A DNA stretch of 64,000 nucleotides, taken from Arbacia lixula. Lineage: Eukaryota > Echinodermata > Echinoidea > Arbacioida > Arbaciidae. A model generated the notes under the pieces. That model was given only the letters and a program-made list of their open reading frames with translations. It searched no databases and had not been told where the DNA came from. The stretch is from the NCBI GenBank assembly GCA_963669155.1, contig OZ022591.1:5169732-5233731 (forward strand), in the 5' to 3' direction. Below are positions 1 to 42,997 of the stretch, in pieces. Made by a program: the position numbers and the translations under genes. How positions within the stretch are numbered: the first letter of the stretch is position 1; the number at the start of each line of letters is the position of its first letter.

Positions 1-460
1 AGAGAAGGGATTACATTTGTTGTACTGATGTGACCTTAAATACGTTGGCAATTATTTTCCTCTCTTTTGGTTGGAAGAATCTATAGATACTCTCAATAAA
101 ATTGCAGTTGTGATAGTGGGCTGGGAGAGATTGTTGGTAGAATTAAAAATATTGTCATCTTTATAGATCAAAACAGGTTACAAGGAAGAATTGTTTTGCT
201 AAACTCTGCCCCTCTTCACATTAAAATGATTTGTTTTCATACTCCTCTCAGGCATAAAGCAGACAGAATGTTGAGTTTTATGATACTCTCTGGAACATAA
301 ATATTTTTCTTAGCACAAAATGTCCCGCAGATACCAGTCCAGAGGTTTAATTAAATTGAGAGAATCTAAAGCTCAGGAGAAAAAGGAGACAGGAAATGGA
401 GATTGTGGAAAAGGTGAAAGGTAGCTGTGGAGCAGAGAGAAAGAGAGAGGGGGAGAGGGG

Positions 461-508
<48 letters not shown>

Positions 509-565
509 AATTAATAGATATTTAAAAGGAAAGAGCAAGATTGTGTGAGAGAGAGAGAAAAAAAT

Positions 566-602
<37 letters not shown>

Positions 603-701
603 GAGAAAGAGAGAGCGAGCGAGGGAGAGAGACGTTGGAAATGATGGGGGAAGAGGGAGGAAGTAAGGGAAATAATGGGAGGAAGGGAGGGAACATCAGA
701 A

Positions 702-741
<40 letters not shown>

Positions 742-3700
742 TGGACATGGTAACAGAGGAAGGGAAAGAGAAGTGGGAAGAGGATTAATTTGAATGATTG
801 CATGTAGGAGTGGAATGAACCAGAAAGTGCAATTTGAGATGGACAAAGACTATTGCAGGGAATTAGAGAAACACAAACTGGTCTGGAGGTTAACATAATC
901 ATAGATTAAAAAAAGAAACAATTGAGGAGATGAAGCTGTTACATAGACAATTGGAATAAAGTTGATTAGTGGACTGTGAGACAGCAAACCGGAACCATTT
1001 CTTAAGAGTTTTTATAATGATATGATAGAAAGATAGAGGGAGAGAGAGACAACAAGAATTATCTCTGAAAAAGAGGCTGAAGTTTCATTACCATTAATTA
1101 GAAGATGTTACGGAATCTCTTCCGCCGGACTCTAAATAAGAAGGCCAATGGAAATTAGCACATGAGATAATTGCATTTTCTCTTCCCCCAAGAACCAGAT
1201 GAAAGAAAGAGAGAGACAGCATCGGGTAAATGATCAAATTTGAGACCAACTGGCAGCTCGGCATTTATGGCGTAATTGTGTTTTCTTGAAGGGGAGGTAA
1301 AATTAACAATTAGCTGTCTTCTGTCTTCTGTCTCTCTGTCTCTGTCTCTGTCTATCTAGTTTTTTTTAACCCCCTCATTCTATCTCTTTGGTTTTGACTG
1401 TTTGTTGGGATAATTGAATTTTGTAATGGACGAGAGAACCGGATCTGGCTGATTAAATGGAGCAAATCATCTTCACATGTTTTTTGTTCTGGTTTACCAT
1501 TCAAAGAATTCATCCCAGTGTCATGGAATTTCTATTTGTAGTTTAGTTGCTACGTACGTGCACAATTTTTTAATTGAAACAATTTTTCCTTGCATCAAAT
1601 TCATAGAATTCAGTATGGCGAGAAATAGAGGGAAAAATAAAGAATACACAATGGAAGACTGCAAATTCTCAAAATTGGAACTTAATGCATAAAGCAAGTG
1701 AAAATGTAGCAAAATGCACTCTTTCCATTGACATTTTAGATAGCATTAGCCTGCTAAGTAATGAATAGACATGTGAAACAAATATAAATGAAGATAATCA
1801 ATGTCCATCTGTTAGTAGTACATTTGTTGAAAAAATATGGTAACAAAAGTAATTGATTCCTTTCAGTATAGTCGCTCATTTGTCATGAAATCAATTGACC
1901 TACTACCTTTTCTGTCCCCCCTGCCCCTATGGTAAAGAGTTATTCACTCCCCCCCCCCCCTCCCCCACACTTGTTTTTCTTTCTCTTTTTGTTCTGGTCT
2001 GTTTTTTTCCACATTGGCGTTTTAAAGACAAAATCAATAAGCGTGTTGTATTTTGTATGTAATCTGCCGAGCCGGTTGTGAATTAATTCGCCTATTGGGG
2101 CAATATTCTAAGTAGGGCCATATGGCGTGAGAGAGGGCAAGAGAGACACATAAATTAATGCAGGAGCATAAAAGCCCTGCCACAAAAATCAATACCTAGG
2201 TATTCAAGGATTTTAGTGTCCAATGGCCAAACATTTCATGACATAACACACAAATTTACACATTAATCCACTTGTCTGTCTCCTGGCAGATTGCCTCATG
2301 CAGAATGCCATAAGAAATAACTTCCTGTGGTAGGGTGGAGAAAAGGTCACATGAAGAGAAAGTAAGGGGTTGCTTTTTTTTATTTTGTAGATATTTAGTT
2401 TGCTTGATTTGAGTTCAAGTGGAAGGTTCACAAATGTCTGCATTCTTCAAGCTTGTATGTTTCCAGCTAGTTATAACAGATAAAGAAAACTAATCATTTG
2501 TGCAAAATACGATTTCATGTTAAGGATGACTTTTTCTTTCATAGATAAATTTGGTTTCCTAAACTTGAATTGAAGTGTCAGATTCATAAATGACCGAGTT
2601 CTTTGGGATTGGAAGTTTTGAAAGACAAAGAAAATATTTTAGTTGTGAACTCCATTAAATCATTTTGCAAAGTAGAATTCTCTCAGTCCCACAGGCTATA
2701 CATGGTGCTGTAATGGACATGGGACTATCCATGGATGGTACTGCGAGAGTAAATGGAGGTGTCAAAACTTCCATTTAGAGTGTTTTGTGAGATTTATGGC
2801 TTGAGAATTGTGATTAGTCAACATTTCAAAGGATGCTGAAAATAGGTTTCAGGCTGCAGAGGATGATAAAACAGTTTCACAAGTAACATGATTGTCACTT
2901 CATTGTTTTGAAAAGTAGAATATTATTCTGTCTTCTATTATGACACTTGAAAATAACACCCCATAATAGAAGATTTATTAATTTGTTTTCAAAGTAAATA
3001 TGATTGGAACCGATATATATCAGAGCACTCTGTCACTCTGTCAGTTAAATGTAGCAAATCTCATCATCTGCATTCTTCTACCTCCATTCCATCCCATTTA
3101 TTTTCGGTTTAAAACACCGAAAACTAAAGCTAAAAATAGTCTTGTGTAAGTGTTATAAAATATAAAAATTCACCTCTCCTTTTCACTTTTCACTTTCCTT
3201 TCCTTTCTTCACCCCATAAGTGGGCCAATTATCCGAAAGAATACAACCACATGGTGTTACCGAAAGTTTTGCTATTTTCTAAATAGTATTTATTAGCATC
3301 TGCATTCTGTTGATCATTCTCTCTATTTTAACCCATTCTATCTGGCAATCAGACACTCCTATTGCCATTAATGTGGACTTTTGAGAATGTAGTGAGATTG
3401 GGTTAAAAGCAGGTGGACAAGCATACTGTAGCTGTCATGTTTGGGTGTTAACCCTATTTATGACTTTCATGTTGCAATATATTTAAATCTTGCTGCATGG
3501 CAGTCAATCATATGGGTCCAAATGACCAAACTAACATTGTGGGTGAGTTATGTTTGGGAGTAGGGACATATGAGAGCGATAAAGATAATAACAAAACAAA
3601 ACAAGGGAAGAAAAAGTGATCAAACATAAGTAAGGCTCCTCAAATTGGCTGTGGAAAGTTTAAACACTCTCAGACGAAAAGTTATGATCTCAGGGTGAAA

Positions 3701-6700
3701 CTATGCATGGTGTGTTTGTCTGCCATTTCCAGCTGCTTGTTTGTGTGTGTGTACAATCTGCGTGGATGGGCTCATTACTGCAATCGCATTTATTTTCTTC
3801 ATATTTCATACCGTCGGGCTGTATTTACACAAAGGCGCTCTCCCTCTACCAATCATCCCTCTCCGGTTGCATGGCTGCCCCCTTACCGACAAGACGGTGC
3901 TTGTATGTATCCGTGGCCCATCTCGGGATACCTTACAGGGGTACCATGGCAAGGAGGAGGAGGAGGACGTAGAATAAGATGGGGAAAGGGAGGAGGAGGG
4001 AGAAATTAGTCCTCCGTCTTCCCCCGACTTCTTCCTCTCGTCTCGCTCGAGTTTCGTTTTTCGGCGAGAATGCCAGGTATTTCTGATTCACCTAGGGTCT
4101 GTGTCGTCGTCGTCGGAGAGAGGAAAACCAGACAAAACTGGTACCTCGCCCAGCCGCCTAGCATTGCTGGGTGTCCCGTCTCTCTGAGTATGTCATGTAT
4201 CTCTTTCGTAGTAATTTCCACAAACGTTTACTCATCATGAATTACTCATCTATATCAAACAGATATAATGCCTTTCTCCCGATACTGATCCTCCCATTCC
4301 CCCCCCCTAAAAAAAGCAGCAAGAACAAACAAACAAAGCAAAACAAATAAGAAAGAATCTAAGTTGGTATTGCTAACTAGTAATTAGTTATATGTTGGAT
4401 ATTCAATTTTAGAAACACAATATCAGTGAAGGAATCAAATTCATGTCACCCCCCCCCCTCCCCCTCCCCACCAAGCTGTCAAAAAACATGAATTTGGAAG
4501 GGATATTGTATGAAAACTCACAATTTTGTCTCTTTGCAGTTTCAGCGTTTTTGCACTTACACAGACGAGGTAAGCTGTAATGAAGTGAAGTTATTTGACA
4601 AAATGACAGGAGGAGGGGTAGGAGGAGAAAGTAGACTGGAAGAACAAAACTGAAGAAGGAGAAAAAAGAGACAAAGAAAATAAAAGATGAAGAAAGAAAT
4701 GGAAGGAAAAGAGAAGTAAGTCAAAGAAAAAGAAGGACATGAACAGGATGAGGAGGAAGATGGAAGTTGGAAGGATGAAGTACATTGTACAGGAGAAGTA
4801 GGAGGAGAGGCAGAATGAGAAGGAGGGGTAGAATAAGAAAAAGGATGGGTAGAAGAACAAGAAGAAGGCGGAGCCGTTGCGCTCAAGTCAGGGTCCAACC
4901 CTCTTTGTGTTGGTCTCCCCATTCATGTGGCAGGACCTAGTCCTTCAAGACATGCCCCCACTTCATTGAGACATGTGTCAACACTATCACTGATCCCCAG
5001 TCTCACCCCTGACCCCGATCTGTCTAGGTCAATCACCTTTGACCCACTTCTCCTGTCAGCTCAGCAGCTGCCTAGGGTTGGTAGTCTCACTTAAAGACTC
5101 ACCCCGTGCCTTCTCCTTTTCTCGTTTTAGCATTCTTCTTTTTTTTGTTGTTCCTTTTTCTTCACCTGCATCATTTTGTTTCTTTCTTCCTTCTAATTAC
5201 ATTTACTCTTTTTCTTTTAATGTTGTTTTCTTCTTCATTGCCTCATCCTTTTTTTTCATTGTTTCACCATTTTTCTCTTTCTTCTTGTTTTTCTTGTCAG
5301 TAGGCCACTCTCTTAAAAAGAATACAGTTAAAAGAGGTTGTTTTGACAGAAACTGCACTAAAACACAGTCAAAATTAGAGTAAAAGAAAAACAACTCTTA
5401 ATTTCTAGGATCATTGAAACTCCTTTGGTTGAAAATGAAAGCGATTATGGTTAGATCCTCTGGATCTATTATTAGTATTGTAAAATGCAGTTGCGCATTA
5501 TCTGTTAATTATGATTTTGAAATACAAATCATTGCTTCTCAATTTATTGGACACTTTGAAATCTGTCTTCATTGCATGGTACTGCAAAAATATTAGCCAT
5601 GATATTTTCATTGGAGAAAATTGGCAGCGTCATAAATCATAATCGTCCAAGGGCAAAAAGAAAAATATATCACGAAGAAGGGAGTCGCATTAATTTCTGA
5701 AATTTATTGGATTTCATGTGTATATAACCTGACCCAGGCATATACAGTCCTTTAATCTTTGTCATAATTCAAACCAAGGTCAGTGTATATATATCTAACT
5801 GTCATAGGGAAGAGTTTTGCTTGTGGTTATCATATGGTGCCTTTTCCAGCTCGCTGGAGGTTCGCTACATCACGTATGATTCATGGGAAACGAATGATTT
5901 GATATGGGTAGGGATAGTGGATAATAAATAAATTGGCATTAAACAGGGTTAAATACTGTTTTCTTTAGTTTAATAATAGTTTTCTCACTTGTCTTCAATT
6001 TTTCCTTCTTTGGTTTAATCCCCTTGTCTGCCTCATACACCCCTCATATCTCTCTCTGTCTCTTTCTCTTTCTTAGCTTTCTCTTTCTGTATCTCTTCAT
6101 ATGGACATCTACCATAAAAATGCAGGTCATTTGAAATCCATTCCTGTTATTACTATATGAGGTAATGTCGATTTTTTATGAGCTTTGAATTAAATGACAC
6201 TGTTATTTGAACAAATGATGAATTATGTGTATCATTTTCATTTTATTTGAATATAATTATCATCCTTCAGAACAAAATCTTATTATTGTCAACAAATTTA
6301 AAGAATATAGTTATATTTCATGTTAGAAATGTTTGATCTTGTTGAATAAAAATGATGTCTTTGTGACATTAGAGCCAGTGCTCTTTCTCCACCAGAAAAA
6401 AAGAAAGAGCATTGCAAATGAATTACAGACCCCTGTATAACCATTGTTATATATAATGCTATATAATAGTGTAGTGTAATTTGGTGCAAGCCCCTGCATG
6501 ACGTAATATTTACAGCCTCCTCTACCAATAGGATTTCTGTGTACACACCACTTCTTCAGGAATGCCTCAATGGAGCATAAAGGGTTAAAAGAGAGAAAAA
6601 CAGAAAGAGGTTCCTTGGAGTAGCGAGTTAATCTCCCGGCAGCAGTAGAGCCCACATGTGACTGATTTCTTGATACAATGAGCGCAATTTCTGATATACC

Positions 6701-9700
6701 ATTTATGGAGATGGCCCTTGGTGTACGTGTGACTGCTTTCATATCGCTGATTGTCTAGCTAGGCTTCATTTACAGCCATTTTTTATGTCTCTGTGAGGTT
6801 TGCACTTTCCTTGTAGATTCAAGCTATATATATTTTTTTTTTTTGGTGTGTGTGTTGACTTAATAGAGCCCATTACAAGTTATGATTTGATTCATGGTTC
6901 TTGTTTCCAGTTGTAAGGTGTCTTTAAATATCCAAGTGAAAAGGAAAGGTACATGGTTACGTGTTTGACATAGCATATTATACTCTTGTAGTGCTACTCT
7001 CTGGAATGATATTCACATTTATTTAACAGTGTCTTTGTGACGTCTAATGAACACGCTTCATGAAGATCTACTCTGTAGGAGATATAGCAAGGTATCTAGT
7101 CTTTGTACTAGACACTGTATGTTAAACACTCATAGACAATCAATGTGTGCAAACAGCCTGAAAGAGCAGACTAACCTGTGTATTCCTGTGTGTACACATC
7201 TTGTACTACACGCATCCCTCAATGACTCTGCTATCTCGCGCTTTGGATGCCGAGAGGCAAACTAGATACATTGACGTCAATCTCTGATTTAGGCGACTCA
7301 TCCAAATTAGTGGCCCACCTCCCCTTCCCTCCTCGCCCAAAGACGTTGACAATTTCCTCCATTTTAACCCCAAGATTGAAATTTTCCTCTCCGTTCTTTT
7401 TTACTACCCTTGTGAGATACCTCCCCCTCATTGACATCACTTACTATCTGACAGTGAACCTCTCGTGACATATCTCAAAGCAAAGTTGCCATGGCATTTT
7501 TAGTTTATTCCCCCATTTCCTATCATTCACATTTTATAACGTCATTCACCAATGACAACATTCTATTCCAGTTCCTTTTCATTGCTTTTTATGGGCATAT
7601 CCTTCAAAATGTAGATTTTATTACCCCAACAGGAATTTCTTGGTACTTCATCCTCAATGTATGAATACATTTGTTTTATCCTATCTAAATACATTCATTT
7701 TACAAACAAGTCACCCCCTTTCCACAAACACGCCCCCCCCCCCCATTTGTAGGAGCAATTCATAAATGTTATGATAGATTTGTTTGAAAGTCATTAAAAT
7801 TGACAAGGTCATTTGATAGATGAAATAAAAAGAGAACATAATATAAATTTTGTAAAATGTTGCAAATTAAGTTCATCTTGATATGAGGAATAATGATGTA
7901 CAAATACCTGTTTTCTTAGAATAATAAACATTTCAATTGCAGATCTCTATCCATTGTCATCCTCTGATGTGGGTCTATTGTCATGCGTCTCAAAATATAT
8001 TGATTAATTTTATTGCCCCAGATGACATGACCAGAGTGACAATGGACAAAATTGCCTTTTTCCCCTTCTAAATATAATATGTTTTGATGATTACCACACA
8101 ACAAAGGTACAAATAAAAGGTGAGAATGTATCGAGAGATTGACTTTGATGTCTCTCAGACATATAATATAGATCTAATTTGCACCTGCACAATGCCCTCG
8201 ACTTCTAGGCAACCCTCCGAGTCTAAGCCCAGTTTCTTGCTCCCCCCCCTTTTTTTTAGTTTGTATTCAATGCGAAGGGAGGTTTCTGCGGAAAAAAAAG
8301 AAAGGGCCGTCGCATTAACCGCAATAGCACAAGCTCGCGGTAGTCATAGAAGTTGTCTCCATTACCAGTTTGGTTGATTGCGAGCATGCCGAGTCACACA
8401 GTGGCTCAATCAATCATCTGGTTAATAATTGGAAGATGTTATAATGCACCGTTCTACTTTGCATTTAAAGATGCGGCTTGTTGTGCAGGTACGTCGGCGG
8501 TGGGCTGTTATTCTCCCCCGGTTTTTGCCGGGGTTTTGTGCAGTTATTCTGGTGGAGCATTGTCTGTGTTTGTGCGCTGTCGTTGGCTTGTGATCTGTGT
8601 GTGATGGTGTTCATAGTAGGTTGAGGATGCTGCCTTTTATGTGATGGAATTTGCATTTTTTTTTTGGACAGCTTACCTGGTTAACGTTGTACATGTACCT
8701 TTCGTTATGTGTACACTGAAAGTTATTCAGCTGAAATTAGGCCAATACATTAGTGTAGTCTACATGTCATGGGAGAGTACACCTCACTCACTCATTCTTG
8801 TTGTCTATGATATATTTAGAAACATCAGGAGAACTGGAAGTAAAAAAAGGGGGAATTTGTGAAAGACAGGAGTGGGTGAAGAGAGGAGAGGGGAAGAAAC
8901 AGAAGAAAGAAGAGAGGAGATGTGGGAGAATAATCAGAAAGCTGAGATGGAGATGGACAAATTGGGATGATAGTTCCTTTCTCTTGTTTACTGTGCAAAT
9001 ATAGAGCATGTTCAAAATTACATTTCTTTGCATAATTTTCCATGTCCATTTAAAAATGAACATTTTAAATGGCTGAGGTAATAAGCAGAGCTTTAACAAA
9101 TATATATCTTTCTCCAAGTTTATTTCTCATTGTAAATTACATGCATCTGCTTTGTGAGCAGTGTAAAACCAACATGTATTTTTTTTCTTATCTTGATATT
9201 TTTTTTTACCAAAGGTCTCTGGCAATCAGACTATATTACTGTGCGCACTTAGTAAGGGGTAATTTGTCTTGTGTGGATGAACTCTTAACCTCATCTCGCT
9301 ACATTCCTTACCATATCCATCCAGTCTCTTTCCCAAATGAAGACAGATGAAATTATCCCTCTTGAAAATGTGTTCAGCTGGCCGCTATACTGTACAGATA
9401 CCACTTTGTCTGTTGGGGGAAGATATTATTGCAAGGGGGTGTGTTATCACCCGGATGAAAGCTGTGTAGCTGTGTTTAGATTGTACTGTTGATTGAAATG
9501 ATTAGATATATGAGTGACATACATGTGTGAAACAACACTTTTGTTTTTTACACCATCACAAACTAGAAAGAGAATGATAAATGTTAATCATTCTGATTAT
9601 AAACCAACATGTACATTATAGTTTTGCACAAAGCTCAAGCAATTGCTAACTTGGTATATATCTTGCCTCATTTTTTATAATTGTCATTGAATCTATAATA

Positions 9701-12700
9701 CATATTAAACAAAGTTCAGTTGGTGTGTTTTTATCAGGCTTTAAAAGAAGGCTCCTCGATTTACACATTTATGTGTTTTCCCTTTGTAGGGTATGAAACG
9801 TGTCTGACCTCGAATTAAAGAGCAATACTACTACATCTGGGTATTCTTCTGATCATAAAACAGTTTATTACATGTAGAGGTCAAACTGTATATAAACAAG
9901 TCTTCTATATCGCATAATTTACCATACCTGGTAGTCTAAAATTATCTTCAGAAGCATATTTTAGTTAGAATTTATGAATTCAAAAGAGGCATTTTATTGA
10001 AGCAATCTCCTGATTAATTTGTTTACATTTTTGAACACTAGATTTTTTATTATGTGTATGTATTTACTACCATAAATATTGTGATAATGTGCAATAAAAA
10101 TTCCTGTGACTGTCAAGCTACATGTACCTCCAGAGCACATTGATGTCATAGTATTTAGGAACTTAGTGGAACTGAAAAGCGAAACCTGAAGAGATCTCAT
10201 TCTCAACAGACATCCCCTTTCATGGCGTTTTTGGCCTCCCTCCTGCGCGTTTCAGACCTATCAGTCATCGCCCATTTGTAACCGAATGAGTCCCCCAAAA
10301 TTGATGCTACACAAAGGTTTTCTCTCTTGAGAGGGATTTTTTTATCATCCCAAGGATTTGGAGAATTCTGTCCGCACTGGCCTCATATTTCTTGAGGATT
10401 TCCAGTTGGGCGCAGGTTTGGTCGGTCAGTCAGTTACAGCCCCGGGCCTCTTCACACCTATGTATCATGTCTGAAAGAGCGTTTGAAGTCACGTTTCCAG
10501 GTTTTGTCAGATGCATTCGCAGATCTCTTCAAACTTACGTATCATGTCTGAAAAAGTTTTTCAATTTGCATTTTCAGTTTTGCCAGTATTTTCCACAGGG
10601 CACATCTATTCACATCTATTGTCATATCTGTGAATTTTATTCTTTTAATTGTTTTTATGTTTCAAGTCACATGCTCAGGCCTATTCTCACTCACACCTCA
10701 TTAATGAAAATGGAAAAAGTAGGAATAGATTAGGGAGGTGCTAAAGCAAAAATAAATATTAAATGATAAAATTTATGTGTGGTGAAAGAAATAAAAAAAT
10801 CTTTTACTAGTAATATTTCAACAAAGGATACATGTATTTTGTTTGTTTTTATGGTTCATTGATAGTGGCCTTGAAACTTTATTTTAATCAGTTTTGGTAA
10901 AAAGATGGTGGTTGTAACTTGCTGAGGTATGACATGAAATAATTAGAATTCTCCTGAATGGATTCCTACGCCTTGACACTTTGGTTCAGCTCAATAGTAG
11001 AGACAAAACATCATTAAAGTGCACCGACTGTGAAACACAGGATTGCGACATTCATGCTGAATGACATGGAACATGAACAAAGAAAACACTTGTTTGGATT
11101 ATTTTTTGTGACCGACTGGCAATTAATATGTGCATTTTATTAATTAAAAAAATAAAGTTTTAATAAAAACGTGCATGATTCTGTAATGCCATATTTTTAG
11201 ATCAACCGGTAGATCAATAAAGCGAAACTATTAGAATTAGTAGGAATGTACACTTAAATGTATAATTCATGATGAAACAGGGTATAAACATTGTTGTTAC
11301 ATGTGCATACAATGCATGATATATGTATGTTTTTCACTGTTTCAATATTATAATCTAGCAAAAGTGAATAAATAAATAATGGGATCAGATAGCATTGTTG
11401 TAGTAATAACTACAGATTTTAATTTACTGAAATGTGAGTTGAAGCCTACTATTTAAGGGTATGTTTGATAGCAATATATTTAAGCCTTCGGAATTAAATG
11501 TTCATCCAAAGGCTTAATGTTTTCTTGTACAGATATAAGAACGCAGTGTCACATTAATCGGAGCTTATTATGACATTTTCTGAAACCTCTTAGGAGTTCA
11601 TTTCTTGAGAACAAAGTCCACGTACAATGCTTGAAAGAAAGGTTAACAAAACGGTGTTTTTCCCATAATAAACCAGTCATGTTATGTTTTTTCTTCGCAA
11701 ACATTTCACATTGAGAAGACAATGGCTCAGTTTGGATAAAATATTTTGCCCAAAGGAGATTAATTCTGATGACTTTTTGATAATTTTAACCCTAAAAATG
11801 TTTACACAAGGTTTTATCAGTTTTGACTTTAACCCAGTGATATAGAAAGAACATTGTGTTTTAGAGCTGCATCCCCAAACACAAAGTTTCATTTGCATTG
11901 TCATTTCAGATATTCAGTGTATTATCTCAAATGTATTTACAGTTCATGGTATGATTAGCTTACAAACAGCAATAACATTTATTGGAATATCTTCAAGGCA
12001 ATGATTTTCTTTATCTGAACACTTGAAACCAAAATTTAGATATTATGTTACAAAATCTGCAAAACATGACACCGATAGAATCTTAGTATTTTTGTGATCT
12101 TCACATGCAGGTCACACTTATGAAAAATGTCTGAAGGACAAAGCTTTATAATGAGCCTTCTAGTTTGAAGTATTTCAGTAAAGAAACTTAAGACATAATA
12201 TGTCTAATTGCTTCCTTCATGTTAAAGTAAAATAACTGTGAAGCAATCATCACATCTCTAAACTTGGTAACATGCTGGAAAGGATTTGACCACACTCTTG
12301 TTCTTCAATTCTTACTCTTAATTATATTTTTAGAAGTTGAAGTTAGAATGGAGTGTACTTGTACGTTCGGTTTGACATAAAAAATCATCTTCAAAAGTAG
12401 AGAACTTTTTGTCAATTTAAAAGCCAAATAGGGATCTGTTCTGATATAAAAAGATCTCTGTCTTGAGTGAGTTAAACTGCTTTCTTCTCAGCATTCGGTT
12501 GTTGACTGAAATACAGTGCTCAATACACCAGCGTTTTGAAGTGGTCGTGCTTTAAACTGCTCCCAGGCTTTCCTCACTCGTGGTGTGCATTACATGTATG
12601 CAGTCATATTTCTGAACATGAGCTGACATTCAACATTGCACATGGACATGGTGTTTGTTCTGCAGTGGATCCGTGCATAATCTGTTATCAATATTACAAT

Positions 12701-12918
12701 GTGATGTCTCCCTGTGTGTACAATTGTGTACAATTCCATTGTGTCACAAGTGTTTGAAATGAATAATCCTGTCGATATTGCTTTCAATTTTCAGGCAAGA
12801 ATGCAGAATGCTACAAATATTGAAAACTCTTAAGAGATTTTCACATTTCTGTGAAACGTAATCATAATGATCTGTTCAACCTTTATTTCATGTTTCCTAG
12901 ACGTCCGACAATTAAATG
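1..12918. other. Non-coding upstream region, no gene recognised
   Basis: No convincing exon, RNA gene or protein domain was seen on either strand. Open frames here are short and either low-complexity (GA/CT tracts) or show no family resemblance. The sequence is AT-rich with long mononucleotide C runs near 1949-1960, 4298-4307, 4448-4457 and 7733-7744. It may hold untranslated 5' exons, the promoter and enhancers of CASZ1, because the first recognised CASZ1 exon opens with a splice acceptor. Such exons cannot be told from background without transcript data. Confidence 0.5.
434..740. repeat. GA-rich microsatellite block
   Basis: Three runs of (GA)n, near 464-501, 570-610 and 704-740, are separated by purine-rich interruptions. 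Arg/Glu and Ser/Leu open frames on the two strands are by-products of the dinucleotide repeat and are not genes. Confidence 0.9.
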
Positions 12919-12920
12919 TA

Positions 12921-13152
12921 CACTCCAGCTCAAAAAAAATTGGCATAGGGGAAGGGAAAGGGAAGAAAGGGAAGGAGCGGCAGTTTTAGCCCGTGGTATA
13001 TTTTTTCAAGTTCAGCATGAAACATGATGCTTTTTAGCCTAAAGCATCATATTTCATGCTGAACTGGACAAAATATACCGCGATTTAAAACTGCTGCTCC
13101 TTCCCTTTCTTCCCTTTCCCTTTCCGTATGCCAATTCCATTGAGCTGTAGTG
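12921..13152. mobile_element. Foldback MITE, Tc1/mariner-like, copy 1
   Basis: The element is almost entirely one inverted repeat with arms of about 110 bp. The left end reads CACTCCAGCTCAA and the right end is the reverse complement of CACTACAGCTCAA. Both arms carry the same purine-rich stretch and a GTTCAGCATGAAA block near the centre. It is flanked on both sides by TA (12919-12920 and 13153-13154), the target duplication expected of Tc1/mariner elements. It encodes no transposase. A second copy lies at 60492-60666. Superfamily assignment is inferred from the TA duplication and end sequence only. Confidence 0.8.
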
Positions 13153-13339
13153 TATGCAAATAGTTCATTTGTGCCTATATGTTGAAATGCAAAGTGTACT
13201 GCAGATCTCGCTTTAACATTTCTTGGCTTTTGCTGTTCTCATGTTTCTCATGTAACAAAGAGTTCAACACTTTACATTTGTGCATTGGTTACTGGATACC
13301 ATTTTTTATCATGAGTGTCTTGTTGATTATGTCTTTCAG

Positions 13340-13465
13340 ACGATGAAGCAGCACTGACTAAGGATCCTGCATGCTCCATGAGAGGAGACTCCACCTGGAG
13401 ACATCTCTCACACCTCCTCCTCCTCCTTCTCGTTAGGCTCCACCTCCACCACCATCACCTCCACC
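13340..13465 (+). promoter_or_regulatory. CASZ1: CASZ1 leader (5' UTR) exon segment with upstream ORFs
   Basis: A splice acceptor (tctttcag) ends at 13339, so this appears to be the untranslated start of the first coding exon, with an earlier 5' exon lying upstream. Three ATGs precede the main start. 13343 is in frame with the main start but stops after four codons. 13371-13436 encodes 21 codons. 13378-13491 runs in another frame past the main start codon. The in-frame stops at 13355 and 13376 rule out an N-terminal extension within this exon. Confidence 0.6.
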
Positions 13466-42917
<29,452 letters not shown>

Positions 42918-42919
<2 letters not shown>

Positions 42920-42997
42920 GAGAGGTGTGTCACCTCTAAGAAGGGGCATGGCACCTCTGAGAGGGGTGTGACACCTCTGGGAGGGGCTTGCCACTAC
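42918..42997 (+). repeat. Short tandem repeat with hairpin potential after CASZ1 stop
   Basis: Four imperfect copies of a 20-21 bp unit (AGAGGTGTGTCACCTCT and variants) begin at the stop codon. Each unit is itself nearly palindromic (AGAGGTG / CACCTCT), so the start of the 3' UTR could fold into serial small hairpins. Confidence 0.7.
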